DNA of 64,000 bases from an uncultured Eggerthella sp. (GTDB taxonomy: Bacteria; Actinomycetota; Coriobacteriia; Coriobacteriales; Eggerthellaceae): positions 62,001-126,000 of the forward strand of contig CAJKUH010000001.1 in assembly GCA_905203045.1 (NCBI GenBank), written 5' to 3'. Under the pieces are notes generated by a model, which was not told the DNA's origin, did no database searches, and saw nothing but the letters and a program-made list of their open reading frames with translations. The position numbers and the translations under genes were made by a program. The stretch's first letter is position 1. Each line of letters starts with the position of its first letter. Shown piece by piece: positions 33,803 to 42,402 of this stretch.

Positions 33803-35146
33803 ATGATCGGTCGCTACACGCGCCCCGAGATGGGTGCTATCTGGGAGCTCCAGAACAAGTTCGAGATCTGGAAGGAAATCGAAGTTCTGGCATGCGAGGC
33901 TCAGGCGGAACTGGGCAAGTCGGGCATTACCAAGGAAGAAGCTGCTTGGATTCGCGAGCATGCCGATTTCACCGTTGAGCGCATCGACGAGATCGAAAAG
34001 GTAACCAACCACGACGTTATCGCCTTCACCACCAACATGGCCGAGTACATCGACGCCGACGTTCCCGAAGGCACCGAGCCTCCCAGCCGCTGGGTTCATT
34101 ACGGCATGACTTCTTCCGACTTGGGCGATACGGCTCTTTCGTATCAGATTACCCAGGCAATGGACATCATCTTGAAGGACGTGGCTCAGCTGGGCGAAAC
34201 CTGCAAGCGCCGCGCGTTCGAGTTCCAGGAAACCCTGTGCGTGGGCCGCACCCATGGCATCCATGCCGAGCCTATGACGTTCGGCATGAAGTTCGGCAGC
34301 TGGGCGTGGGCCCTGAAGCGTGCGCAGACGCGTTTGCAGGAGGCTCGCAAGGTTGCGGCAACGGGCGCCATCAGCGGTGCCGTTGGCACGTATTCCAGCA
34401 TCGATCCGTTCGTTGAGAAGTACGTATGCGAAAAGCTGGGCCTTACTCCCGACCCGCTTTCCACCCAGGTGTTGGCGCGCGACCGTCACGCCCAGGTTAT
34501 GACGGTCCTGGCGGTTACCGCTTCCACGCTGGAATCCATCGCCATGCAGGTACGCCTGCTTCAGCAGTCCGATGTCATCGAGGCTGAAGAGCCGTTTGCC
34601 AAGGGTCAGAAGGGCTCTTCGGCAATGCCTCACAAACGCAACCCCATCACGGCAGAGCGCGTATGCGGCCTTTCCCGCGTTGTTAAGGCAAACTCCCAGG
34701 TGGCGCTTGACGACGTTGCCCTGTGGTACGAGCGCGACATCAGCCATTCTGGTGCCGAGCGCGTTGCCCTGGCCGACAGCTTCACCGCGCTTGACTACAT
34801 GTTCGGCAAGATGCAGTGGATGCTCGACGGCCTGCAGACCTACCCCGCCAAGATGGAGCACAACCTGTGGCGCACCAAGGGCCTGATCTTCTCTTCGAAG
34901 GTTCTGCTTGCCTTGGTTCAGACCGGCATCACGCGCGAAGATGCGTACGTGATCGTTCAGCGCAACGCCATGAAGGTGTGGGCTGACATCCAGAACGCGG
35001 TGGATGGCCCCACGTATCGTGAGAACCTGGAAGCCGACCCTGAGGCAAAGCTTTCGAAGGAAACCCTAGACGAGATCTTCGATCCGTGGGACTTCCTTAC
35101 CCGCAAGGACATCGTGTTCGACCGCCTGAAGGAACTCGAATTCTAA
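33803..35146 (+). CDS. purB: Adenylosuccinate lyase
   Basis: The 447-residue product has the fumarase/aspartase superfamily signature GSSAMPHKRNP, plus HYGMTSSDLGDT and GRTHGIHAEPMTFG with catalytic His residues. It acts twice in purine synthesis, on SAICAR and on adenylosuccinate; partners PurC and PurA are both in this window. ATG 33803 has GGGAGGA 5 bases upstream; an ATG at 33782 includes the RBS and is rejected. A strong terminator follows. Confidence 0.97.
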   Translation: MIGRYTRPEMGAIWELQNKFEIWKEIEVLACEAQAELGKSGITKEEAAWIREHADFTVERIDEIEKVTNHDVIAFTTNMAEYIDADVPEGTEPPSRWVHYGMTSSDLGDTALSYQITQAMDIILKDVAQLGETCKRRAFEFQETLCVGRTHGIHAEPMTFGMKFGSWAWALKRAQTRLQEARKVAATGAISGAVGTYSSIDPFVEKYVCEKLGLTPDPLSTQVLARDRHAQVMTVLAVTASTLESIAMQVRLLQQSDVIEAEEPFAKGQKGSSAMPHKRNPITAERVCGLSRVVKANSQVALDDVALWYERDISHSGAERVALADSFTALDYMFGKMQWMLDGLQTYPAKMEHNLWRTKGLIFSSKVLLALVQTGITREDAYVIVQRNAMKVWADIQNAVDGPTYRENLEADPEAKLSKETLDEIFDPWDFLTRKDIVFDRLKELEF

Positions 35147-35165
35147 AAGCGGTTTCAACCCCGAT

Positions 35166-35207
35166 AAAACAAGAAGGCACCCAGCAATGAGTGCCTTCTT
35201 GTTTTGT
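35166..35207 (+). terminator. Terminator after purB
   Basis: AACAAGAAGGCAC and GTGCCTTCTTGTTTT form a 13-base stem ending in TTTTG. The A-rich 5' side makes it potentially bidirectional. Confidence 0.93.
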
Positions 35208-35225
35208 TAAACAGTTTAAGAGAAC

Positions 35226-35260
35226 CACCAGCAAAGGCATCCTTAGGGGCTTTGCTGGTG
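35226..35260. repeat. Hairpin between convergent genes
   Basis: CACCAGCAAAG (35226-35236) and CTTTGCTGGTG (35250-35260) pair exactly. No T tract follows on either strand. Confidence 0.55.
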
Positions 35261-35276
35261 CATGTTCGATTTTCGA

Positions 35277-35488
35277 GGTGGAGGGGCGTTGCCTGCCGGG
35301 CTTCTCTGGAGCGCGGTTTGAAAGAAATTGACGAAAAGAAATCGCCCTGGGTATTCGACCGACGAGATTGGAATGTCCTGTACCACGCGTCGAACCATAT
35401 CCGCGATTTCGAACGCCATATTCGAAAATCAATTTCTTGAAAACCGAGTAGAGCGAAAACGAAGCCCGGCAGGCAACGCCCCTCCACC
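35277..35488. repeat. Long fold-back (inverted-repeat) element B
   Basis: Outer arms of 28 bases (35277-35304 and 35461-35488) are exact reverse complements. Second arms CGGTTTGAAAGAAATTGA and TCAATTTCTTGAAAACCG pair with two central mismatches; GAAATCGC / GCGATTTC also pairs. The 55-base core at 35350-35404 aligns without gaps to element A (20030-20084), while the outer arms are unrelated. It lies between convergent genes, and its right arm ends 7 bases from the next gene's stop. It accounts for most of the 349-base gap. Confidence 0.85.
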
Positions 35489-35495
35489 CCCAGGG

Positions 35496-37028
35496 CTAGA
35501 ACGCGCTTTGGATGCTGCCTTTGATGGGGGTGAACACGCGCACCAGGGCGTGGTTGTTCTTGCTGTCGTTGTCGTCGGTGATTTGCGAGAGTCCCACAAA
35601 CGACGAGCGGGTACCCGTGGAAACCAGGTGCTCGCCATAGGTGTCGCAGCCGCTTGCCGTGTCGATGGCGAAATAGCTCTTGCTGCTGAAGTTCACGCCG
35701 CACAGTGCGGTGGTCGATTTCACCACGTACCATTCACCCGACCAGCAGGGTGCGGTGATGGGCGTGCGTGTGAAGCGGAACCATTGCAGGTTGTTGTACT
35801 GGTAGGCGTTTGCGGCGCTGCGGGGCGTGTAGGTGCCCAGGTTCGCGATGCCGCCGCCGAAGTTGTAGATGCTGCTGAACCCGAAAGAAAAGCCGCTGCG
35901 TCCATAGCTTGCCAAATCGGGCGTCATGGAAGAAGGCAGCGTCATCTGGTCGGCTGTTGCATTGTTGTCGGCGGAAATCTTGGTGAGCTGATAATACGTG
36001 CCGGTAGCCTCGGCGCGCGGCGTGATAACCACGCCATCGTCGGCGGCGGTAACGCGGGTGGCGAAGGCCTTCTTCGACGTGTACGGAACAGCCACGTCGG
36101 CTGAGCCGAAACGGGCGCTTTTGAGCGCGCTTCGTTCCGTTGCTGCATCGCCCGAAGTGTTGGGGCACACTTGCCAGAACGCCGTATTGCCTACGGCCGC
36201 CAAAGAAGGGATAAGCCAGTTGCCATCGCCTTGGTCGACCTGGGTGATGGCCGTTGCGCTGCCGTTGGAAAGCTTTGCCGTGTACACGCGCCATGCCGAT
36301 TCATACGCGCTCGACTCCGTCCATACCAGGCCGTTTTCGCTGCAGCGCACGTCGATGATCTCGTATCCGTCGCCGGCGCCCTGCGCTGCCGAAAGGACCG
36401 AGGTGGTTTTGCCGGAAGAAAGGTTCAGCAGGCTTACCGTGTTAAGCGGGCTTGCCGATTCGCCGGGAACAAGGCAGGCGGCCAGCGTGTCGTTGTCGGC
36501 CCATACCAGGGTGCCGTAGGCCAGCTTGTAGCTGCCAGCCAGCTTCACATGCTGGGTGTAGTCAACCTGGTTGTAATCGGAGAGCGACTCAACGGCGTCT
36601 TCGGGAACGCTGATGCTGTCAACGGTTGCCTCCTTGCTGCCGCCGAGCGAACTGGTGGCAAGTGAAATGCCGCCGCCCAACGCAGCGATGCCGGCAATGG
36701 CTCCGGCGCCGATAAGCAGGTTCCTGCGGGTGAGCAGAACCTCGGGTCCGGTTTTCTTGGCGGAAACGCCGCTGGCAACCTCACTGAATGCCGGTCCGAA
36801 CCCATGGGTGGAAGCGTTCGAGAACCCTGCCGTGCCCTTGGTTTTCATGGAGGGCCTGAAGCTGGAATTGCTCCGTGGGGCAGACGTGGAAAACCCCTGG
36901 GGGGCCGAGTGACGCGCGCTGTGTGCGCCGCGTGTGCTGCCGCCGCGCATGCCTGCATTTCGATTGTGCGAATTGCGGGATGGGCGAGGGGTTTTACCAG
37001 GTATATTCTGTCTGCGTTTGGTGGGCAC
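35496..37028 (-). CDS. Tat-like exported protein with long basic N-terminal tail, function unknown
   Basis: The 510-residue product has a 100-residue Arg/Ser/Asn-rich N-terminal tail, then LTRRNLLIGAGA (Arg101-Arg102) and a hydrophobic stretch to about 125, which resembles a Tat signal or signal anchor. The remainder (about 140-510) is rich in short strands with recurring W and Y, suggestive of a beta-propeller-like fold. GTG 37028 is chosen because AGGAGA lies just upstream on this strand; the frame extends to 37349 without an RBS. A protein of this kind could be a membrane-anchored sensor of the wall. It is divergent from a two-component system. Confidence 0.7.
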   Translation of the reverse strand: MPTKRRQNIPGKTPRPSRNSHNRNAGMRGGSTRGAHSARHSAPQGFSTSAPRSNSSFRPSMKTKGTAGFSNASTHGFGPAFSEVASGVSAKKTGPEVLLTRRNLLIGAGAIAGIAALGGGISLATSSLGGSKEATVDSISVPEDAVESLSDYNQVDYTQHVKLAGSYKLAYGTLVWADNDTLAACLVPGESASPLNTVSLLNLSSGKTTSVLSAAQGAGDGYEIIDVRCSENGLVWTESSAYESAWRVYTAKLSNGSATAITQVDQGDGNWLIPSLAAVGNTAFWQVCPNTSGDAATERSALKSARFGSADVAVPYTSKKAFATRVTAADDGVVITPRAEATGTYYQLTKISADNNATADQMTLPSSMTPDLASYGRSGFSFGFSSIYNFGGGIANLGTYTPRSAANAYQYNNLQWFRFTRTPITAPCWSGEWYVVKSTTALCGVNFSSKSYFAIDTASGCDTYGEHLVSTGTRSSFVGLSQITDDNDSKNNHALVRVFTPIKGSIQSAF

Positions 37029-37290
37029 GTATTCTCCTGAAATGGCGCTTTCCCATGCAACGGCTGCATGGGCATTGCTGAGGGGTATTGTGACATTTGG
37101 GTGTCTGCTTATGGCTCCCATTCGGGCAATTGTTACAATAATTGCAAACGGCACAAGCGTGCTTACCGTTTGCTGCGCCAAAAAACGCGGTGGCGGCTTT
37201 CGGTGCCGGCCGCCCAATGGTTTCAAGGCGGTGCTGCATTGCGCAGATAAAGCCCCTATCGGGCTATTCAATACATGGCAGGAGGCATTT

Positions 37291-38007
37291 ATGACTTCTA
37301 TGAACGAAAACACCCGTCGCATCCTTCTCGTTGAAGACGAAAAGGCCATTCGTGACGCCGTGGCTGCATATCTTGAGCGTGAGAACTACTGGGTAACCGC
37401 CGTAGGCGATGGCCAGGAAGCGCTGGAGGAATTCTCCAAGCATCATTTCGATCTGGTTGTGCTCGACCTGATGCTCCCCCGCGTTCCGGGCGAGCGCGTA
37501 TGCCGCGTTATCCGTGACAACTCCGACACCCCCATCATCATGCTTACCGCGAAGGGCGAAGTGGAAGACCGCATCATTGGCCTTGAGCTGGGTGCTGACG
37601 ACTACCTTATCAAGCCCTTCAGCCCGCGCGAGCTGGTTGCCCGTGTGCGCGCCCTGCTGCGCCGCGTGCATTCCGATTCCGAGCCCCAGCGTGAGGTTCT
37701 GGAATTCGGCGAGCTCACCATCGACATCTCTGGCCACAAGATCCTGGTAAGCGGCGAGGAGGTAGACCTTACCGCCAGCGAATTCAAGCTGCTTACCACG
37801 TTGTGCCGCTACCCCGGCCGTGTGTACTCGCGTATGGAGTTGGTGGAAAAGGTACTCGGTTACGACTTCGAGGGCTATGAGCGCACTATCGACTCGCATG
37901 TGAAGAACCTGCGCGCCAAGATCGGCGACAACCCGCGTAACCCCAAGTGGCTTCACACGGTGCATGGCGTAGGATATCGTTTTGAGGATCCTACGAAGGC
38001 TAACTAG
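37291..38007 (+). CDS. OmpR/PhoB-family response regulator
   Basis: The 238-residue product has a receiver domain (LLVEDEKAIRDA, phospho-acceptor Asp59 in VVLDLMLP, Lys in LIKPFSP) and a winged-helix output domain (LTASEFKLLTTL, RTIDSHVKNLRAKIG, TVHGVGYRFE). It is partnered with the histidine kinase 83 bases downstream. AGGAGG lies 5 bases before ATG 37291. The 262-base divergent region upstream would hold promoters for both this operon and the Tat-like gene; I see no clear -35/-10 pair. Confidence 0.95.
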   Translation: MTSMNENTRRILLVEDEKAIRDAVAAYLERENYWVTAVGDGQEALEEFSKHHFDLVVLDLMLPRVPGERVCRVIRDNSDTPIIMLTAKGEVEDRIIGLELGADDYLIKPFSPRELVARVRALLRRVHSDSEPQREVLEFGELTIDISGHKILVSGEEVDLTASEFKLLTTLCRYPGRVYSRMELVEKVLGYDFEGYERTIDSHVKNLRAKIGDNPRNPKWLHTVHGVGYRFEDPTKAN

Positions 38008-38023
38008 TTCTTTTTTGGTTTGC

Positions 38024-38058
38024 AGCGCGTTCTGCCTTCGGGTAGGGCGCGCTTTTTT
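38024..38058 (+). terminator. Attenuator-like hairpin between response regulator and kinase
   Basis: AGCGCG and CGCGCT flank CTGCC-TTCG-GGTAG, followed by six T. It sits within the two-component operon, so partial termination could set regulator above kinase. Confidence 0.6.
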
Positions 38059-38090
38059 ATTGGGGCGAACGCCGCAGGAAGGAGTGGCTT

Positions 38091-39578
38091 ATGGCTGCAA
38101 ATTCGAACGACTCTACCTGGAGCCAGGCAGAGGAAGAAACGCTTCACGGCGACTCGGGCAAGAAGAAGGGCCTGAACCTTTCGTTCACCAAGCGCATTGT
38201 GCTGGTGACCTTGGCCGTTTCCCTTATCACCGTGTTCTCTTCCATCGTGGTGCTCTCGGTAGTGTGGGAGCAGCACTTCCAAAGCTTTTCGCGCGAAAAC
38301 GTGCAGCGCGTAGCCGATTCCACAGCTGAAGCGGTGGCGCAGGGATACAAGAACGCCAAGGGCGACTGGTACAACGGTGCCCTGAATGCGGCTTCCTCGG
38401 CAAGCTCGATCTACGATTCCATCAACGTGCAGGTATGCGACGGCAACGGCAATATTGTCTACGACGACAGCACCGACAAGGCCCTAGGCTCTGCGGCGGC
38501 GAAGGAATCGAACGGCAATGTGGCGAAGGCCCCCATTTTCGTCGACGGCAAGCAGGTTGGCACGGTGTTCGTGCGCGTGCACGGATCCGATACGCTGCTA
38601 ACCCAGCAGGATGCCGACTTCCGCGAGAAGTCGTACCAGGCCATGATCTTTGCCGCGGTGATTGCGGTGGTCATCTCGATCGTTGTGGGCGTGTTGTTCT
38701 CGCGTGCCCTGGCGGCGCCGATCCGTCGCATCACCAATACCGCCAAGGCGCTGAAGGAAGGCGACTACTCGGCGCGTACCGGCATGAAGGGCAACGACGA
38801 GATTGCCCGCTTGGGCAACATGTTCGACGCCATGGCTGATTCGGTGGAGCAGAACCGCAAGCTTGAACGGCGCCTGGTTACCGACGTTGCCCACGAGCTG
38901 CGCACGCCGCTGATGGCCATCCAGTCGACGGTGGAAGCGATGATCGACGGCGTGTTCGAGCCCGATGCCGAGCGCTTGGAAACGCTCAATTCCGAGGTTC
39001 GCCGTCTTTCCCGCCTGGTAGACGCGCTGTTAAAGCTTTCGCGCTTGGAAAGCCGCACCAAACCCATCGAGCGCAAGAAGGTCGATTTGACCGAGATGCT
39101 TTCCGCGGTTGTGGCAACGCATCAGGCCTACATCAACGAAGAGGGTCTGAACCTGGAATTCGAGTACGACCCGCACGTGTACGTGTACGGCGATGCCGAC
39201 CTGCTTCGCCAGGCCACGGCAAACCTGATCTCGAACGCGGTGCGCTACACCCCTGAAGGCGGTACCATTACCATCTCGGCGCGCAAGGGCGACCTGATGG
39301 GCCAGATCAGCGTGCGTGATACGGGTATCGGCCTTACGCCTGAAGAAGCTAAGATGGTGTTCCAGCGTTTCTGGCGCGCCGATTCCGGCCGCGCCCGTGC
39401 AACGGGCGGCTTGGGCGTTGGCCTTTCGGTGGTAAAGGAAATCGTCGACCAGCACAACGGCTGGGTGCGCGTGGAGGGCCGTCCCAACGAAGGCTCGTGC
39501 TTCACCATCTACGTGCCGCTGTACACCGAAGAATCGGAAAAGAAGAAGAACAACCGTTCCCGCTTCGGAGCGAACTAA
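38091..39578 (+). CDS. Sensor histidine kinase with HAMP domain
   Basis: The 495-residue product has two membrane segments (about 36-58 and 186-208) around an extracytoplasmic sensor of about 125 residues, a HAMP linker (RALAAPIRRITNTAKALKEG), a HisKA domain with DVAHELRTPLM (His268) and a HATPase with NLISNAVRYTPEGG, DTGIGLTPEE and GGLGVGLSVV. It phosphorylates the upstream OmpR-type regulator. AAGGAG precedes ATG 38091. The sensor domain is not a family I can name. Confidence 0.95.
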   Translation: MAANSNDSTWSQAEEETLHGDSGKKKGLNLSFTKRIVLVTLAVSLITVFSSIVVLSVVWEQHFQSFSRENVQRVADSTAEAVAQGYKNAKGDWYNGALNAASSASSIYDSINVQVCDGNGNIVYDDSTDKALGSAAAKESNGNVAKAPIFVDGKQVGTVFVRVHGSDTLLTQQDADFREKSYQAMIFAAVIAVVISIVVGVLFSRALAAPIRRITNTAKALKEGDYSARTGMKGNDEIARLGNMFDAMADSVEQNRKLERRLVTDVAHELRTPLMAIQSTVEAMIDGVFEPDAERLETLNSEVRRLSRLVDALLKLSRLESRTKPIERKKVDLTEMLSAVVATHQAYINEEGLNLEFEYDPHVYVYGDADLLRQATANLISNAVRYTPEGGTITISARKGDLMGQISVRDTGIGLTPEEAKMVFQRFWRADSGRARATGGLGVGLSVVKEIVDQHNGWVRVEGRPNEGSCFTIYVPLYTEESEKKKNNRSRFGAN

Positions 39579-39580
39579 CG

Positions 39581-39612
39581 GAAAAGGCACCCTGCGGGGC
39601 GCCTTTCCTTTT
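39581..39612 (+). terminator. Terminator after the sensor kinase
   Basis: GAAAAGGCACCC pairs with GGGGCGCCTTTCC (one bulge), followed by TTTT. Confidence 0.75.
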
Positions 39613-39718
39613 GCCGAGGCTCAGAGCCAGGCGCTGTGCATTTCTTCTTTTTTACCCGCGTGCGCGCAAGATGTTCCATAATAGAGTTCTGTCATTAACG
39701 CCAGACGGAAGGACCGAC

Positions 39719-40594
39719 ATGTCTGTAATCGACATCAAACCCGATGCACAGGGAAAGGTGCGCGATCTGTACGATTTGGGCGACAAGCTGCTGCTGGTGG
39801 CGTCCGATCGCATTTCTGCTTTCGACTACATCTTGGAAGACGAAATCCCCTATAAGGGTCAGGTGCTCACGCAGCTTTCGTGCTTCTGGTTCGACCTTCT
39901 TTCCGACGTGGTGGACAACCACCTTATCTCTGCCGACGTTGCCGACTTGCCCGAGAAGTTCAAGCCCTACGCCGACAAGCTTGCAGGCCGCTTCATGCTG
40001 GTGAAGAAGGCCAACATGTTCCCCATCGAGTGCATTGTGCGTGGGTACCTTACCGGCTCTGGCTTGAAGGACTATCAGAAGACGGGTGCCGTATGCGGTA
40101 TCAAGCTTCCCGAAGGCCTGGTAAATTCCTCCAAGCTTCCCGAAACCATTTTCACGCCTTCCACGAAGGCTGAAATCGGCGACCACGACGAGAACATCAG
40201 CTTCGAGCAGTGCGAGAAGATCATCGGCGCAGAAGACGCCGCTGCCATTCGCGACCTTACCATCAAGGTGTACGAAACGGCTGCAAACCATGCCAAGGAA
40301 CGCGGCATCATCATTGCCGACACCAAGTTCGAGTTCGGCGTGTACGACGGCAAGATCATCCTGGGCGATGAGGTTCTGACCCCCGATTCTTCCCGTTTCT
40401 GGGCAGCCGACACCTACAAGGTTGGCGAAGAGCAGCCGAGCTTCGACAAGCAGTTCGTACGCAACTGGCTGAACGCCAACTGGGACCGCACCGGCAATCC
40501 GCCGCGCCTGCCCGAGGACATCATCAAGAAGACCAGCGAAAAGTACATTCAGGCTTACGAGAAGATCACGGGCAAAACGTTTGTAGCCCAGTAG
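39719..40594 (+). CDS. purC: Phosphoribosylaminoimidazole-succinocarboxamide synthase
   Basis: The 291-residue product has the SAICAR synthetase motifs KVRDLYDLGDKLLLVASDR, ECIVRGYLTGSG and IADTKFEFG. It joins aspartate to CAIR using ATP, the step before PurB. ATG 39719 has GGAAGGA 5 bases upstream; the long upstream frame to 39497 crosses the terminator and is not coding. A CATAAT at 39677 is a possible -10 without a clear -35. Confidence 0.96.
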   Translation: MSVIDIKPDAQGKVRDLYDLGDKLLLVASDRISAFDYILEDEIPYKGQVLTQLSCFWFDLLSDVVDNHLISADVADLPEKFKPYADKLAGRFMLVKKANMFPIECIVRGYLTGSGLKDYQKTGAVCGIKLPEGLVNSSKLPETIFTPSTKAEIGDHDENISFEQCEKIIGAEDAAAIRDLTIKVYETAANHAKERGIIIADTKFEFGVYDGKIILGDEVLTPDSSRFWAADTYKVGEEQPSFDKQFVRNWLNANWDRTGNPPRLPEDIIKKTSEKYIQAYEKITGKTFVAQ

Positions 40595-40633
40595 GCCCCA
40601 TTTAAGCGAAAACACAACAAGGAGAACCCAGGG

Positions 40634-41257
40634 ATGTCTCAACGAAACCCCATGAACGAACGCTATACCACCGACAAGCCGCACGGCTCTACCCGTAAGA
40701 GCGCTGCTTCCGCGAAGCCGGTTTCGAAGGCTGGCGCTTCGGTGCGCACCGCATCGGCGAAGCCCGAGAAGAAGGGTTTGTTCGGGGGTTCGAAGAAGTC
40801 TACGCCGGCCCCGAAGGCTGCTCCCAAGCCGGCTAAGGCCCAGCCGAAGAAGGCAAAGGAAGCAGAGCCGAAGGATTCCACTCCCCTTACCAAGGAAGAG
40901 AAAAGGGAGATCGAAAAGCACAACAAGCAGGTGAAGCGCGAAGACCGCGAGGCGCGTCGCGAGCGCAACAAGGAAATCAACCGCTTTGTTCCCAACACGG
41001 AAGAATTCAGGCGCTTGAACCGCAAGCGCATGGTGTACTCCGGCGTCGGCTTTGTGGGCATGCTCATTGCCATCGTGCTTTCCCTGCTGGTTCCCCAGCA
41101 GCCCTTCATTTCCATCGGTCTGATGATCGCCGCATGGCTGTTCTTCTTCTTCGGCATGCGCATCGACACCAACCAGCTGCGCCCCCTGCGTGAACAGGGC
41201 TACGAAAAGGCCCTGAAGCAGGCGCAGAAGAAGGCGAACAAGAAGAAAAAGAAGTAG
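40634..41257 (+). CDS. Lys/Ala-rich hypothetical protein with two membrane segments
   Basis: The 207-residue product has an N-terminal half of low complexity, rich in Lys, Ala, Pro and Ser (1-85), then a highly charged helical stretch (about 85-130), two membrane helices (about 133-152 and 157-175) with a short polar loop, and a Lys-rich C-terminus (KKANKKKKK). Topology suggests both basic ends are cytoplasmic. RBS AAGGAGAA precedes ATG. It follows purC by 39 bases and may be co-transcribed. I do not recognise the family. Confidence 0.7.
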   Translation: MSQRNPMNERYTTDKPHGSTRKSAASAKPVSKAGASVRTASAKPEKKGLFGGSKKSTPAPKAAPKPAKAQPKKAKEAEPKDSTPLTKEEKREIEKHNKQVKREDREARRERNKEINRFVPNTEEFRRLNRKRMVYSGVGFVGMLIAIVLSLLVPQQPFISIGLMIAAWLFFFFGMRIDTNQLRPLREQGYEKALKQAQKKANKKKKK

Positions 41258-41283
41258 TTACGCCGACCTACGGTCAGCGTAAC
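41257..41283 (+). terminator. Hairpin at the end of the Lys/Ala-rich gene
   Basis: GTTACGC-C-GACC-TAC-GGTC-A-GCGTAAC begins at the last stop-codon base. It has no T tail, so it may be an mRNA 3'-end stabiliser instead of a terminator. Confidence 0.4.
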
Positions 41284-41302
41284 GTCCGCAACAAACGTTA
41301 CG

Positions 41303-41432
41303 ACGCTGCGCGGGGCTCTGATGGCACAGCTGGCGGTCAAAGCGGGCTGGACGTGCGAAGCACGCCTGGCGCCCGCTTTCCCGCTACCTGCACTCACCAG
41401 GGCCCCGCTCGTTGTTTTACTGGCGTATGCCC
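41303..41432 (+). repeat. Dispersed structured intergenic repeat, copy 5
   Basis: Outer arms GCGGGGCTCTG (41310-41320) and CAGGGCCCCGC (41398-41408) pair with one wobble. Middle arms TGGCGG / CCGCTA and inner arms AAAGCGGGC / GCCCGCTTT also pair, with the apex CGTGC-GAA-GCACG. Several bases differ from copies 2 and 3 on both sides of each helix, preserving pairing. Confidence 0.85.
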
Positions 41433-41439
41433 AGGTTTT

Positions 41440-41468
41440 AACAAAAAGGGGACTGTCCCCTTTTTGTT
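41440..41468. repeat. Inverted repeat around GGGGACTGTCCCC (copy 2)
   Basis: AACAAAAAGGGGAC and its mirror TGTCCCCTTTTTGTT form a near-perfect palindrome with the same centre as 18403-18433. It sits directly after repeat copy 5 and before the exonuclease gene. The T tract allows it to terminate transcription. Confidence 0.75.
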
Positions 41469-41492
41469 ATCTTTTCGAGAAAGGTGACTCCC

Positions 41493-42278
41493 GTGCGATT
41501 GGTTTCTTGGAACGTCAACGGCTTGCGTGCCGTTATGAAGAAGGGCTTCATGGATGCCTTCAACGAGCTGGACGCCGATGTGTTCGCGTTGCAGGAAACG
41601 AAGCTGCAGGAAGGCCAGATAGAAATGGACCTTCCCGGATACCACCAATATTGGAGCTATGCCGAACGCAAGGGCTATTCCGGTACGGCAGTGTTCTGCA
41701 AGGAAGAACCGTTGCAGGTGCTTCACGCCGTAGGAGCTCCCGAGCTTGATACCGAAGGCCGTGTGGTTATCTGCGAATTCGAGAAGTACTGGTTCGTATG
41801 CGTGTACACGCCCAATGCCCAGAACGAGCTTGCCCGCATCGATCATCGCATGAGCTGGGACGATACGTTCCGTGAAGTATGCAAGAACCTGGAAGCGGGC
41901 ATCTTGCCCGATGGCAGCACGGGCAACGCCAAGCCAGTGGTGATGTGCGGCGACTTCAACGTGGCGCACCAGGAAATCGACCTGAAGAATCCGCGTTCCA
42001 ACCGTGGCAACCCGGGCTTTTCCGATGAAGAGCGCGGAAAGTTCACTGAGCTTCTGGACGCGGGTTTCACCGACACGTTCCGCTACCTGAACCCCACCAC
42101 TGAGGGCGCTTATTCCTGGTGGAGTTATCGCTTCCATGCCCGAGCCAACAACGCCGGGTGGCGTATTGACTACTTCTTGGTGAGCGATGCCCTGCGCGAC
42201 CGAGTGCAGATGGCCAACATCTACTCCGAGATTATGGGCTCCGACCACTGTCCCGTATCGGTCGAACTGGATTTGTGA
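41493..42278 (+). CDS. xth: Exodeoxyribonuclease III (AP endonuclease)
   Basis: The 261-residue product has the exonuclease III fold signatures: LVSWNVNGLRA, LQETKLQ (catalytic Glu), MCGDFNVAH, WRIDYFLVS and SDHCPVSVELDL. It cleaves DNA at abasic sites in base-excision repair. GTG 41493 is preferred because AAAGGTGA ends 5 bases before it and the protein then begins MRLVSWNVNG; GTG 41484 is possible. Confidence 0.95.
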   Translation: MRLVSWNVNGLRAVMKKGFMDAFNELDADVFALQETKLQEGQIEMDLPGYHQYWSYAERKGYSGTAVFCKEEPLQVLHAVGAPELDTEGRVVICEFEKYWFVCVYTPNAQNELARIDHRMSWDDTFREVCKNLEAGILPDGSTGNAKPVVMCGDFNVAHQEIDLKNPRSNRGNPGFSDEERGKFTELLDAGFTDTFRYLNPTTEGAYSWWSYRFHARANNAGWRIDYFLVSDALRDRVQMANIYSEIMGSDHCPVSVELDL

Positions 42279-42336
42279 CGCCGCTCTTGGCGCTTGGCCG
42301 GGGCACCCGCTACCCCGCAGCTTGTGCGCGGCGCAG

Positions 42337-42367
42337 TTGGCATGAAATTGCGTATACGCGTTACAAT
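42337..42367 (+). promoter_or_regulatory. Candidate promoter of folE and the long men run
   Basis: TTGGCA (42337-42342) and TACAAT (42362-42367) are 19 bases apart, 35 bases before the folE start. TACAATAGACC also occurs at the PH-domain gene promoter (26690). Confidence 0.5.
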
Positions 42368-42402
42368 AGACCGATACATTTCCTATTGGCTGGAAGGCAA
42401 TA

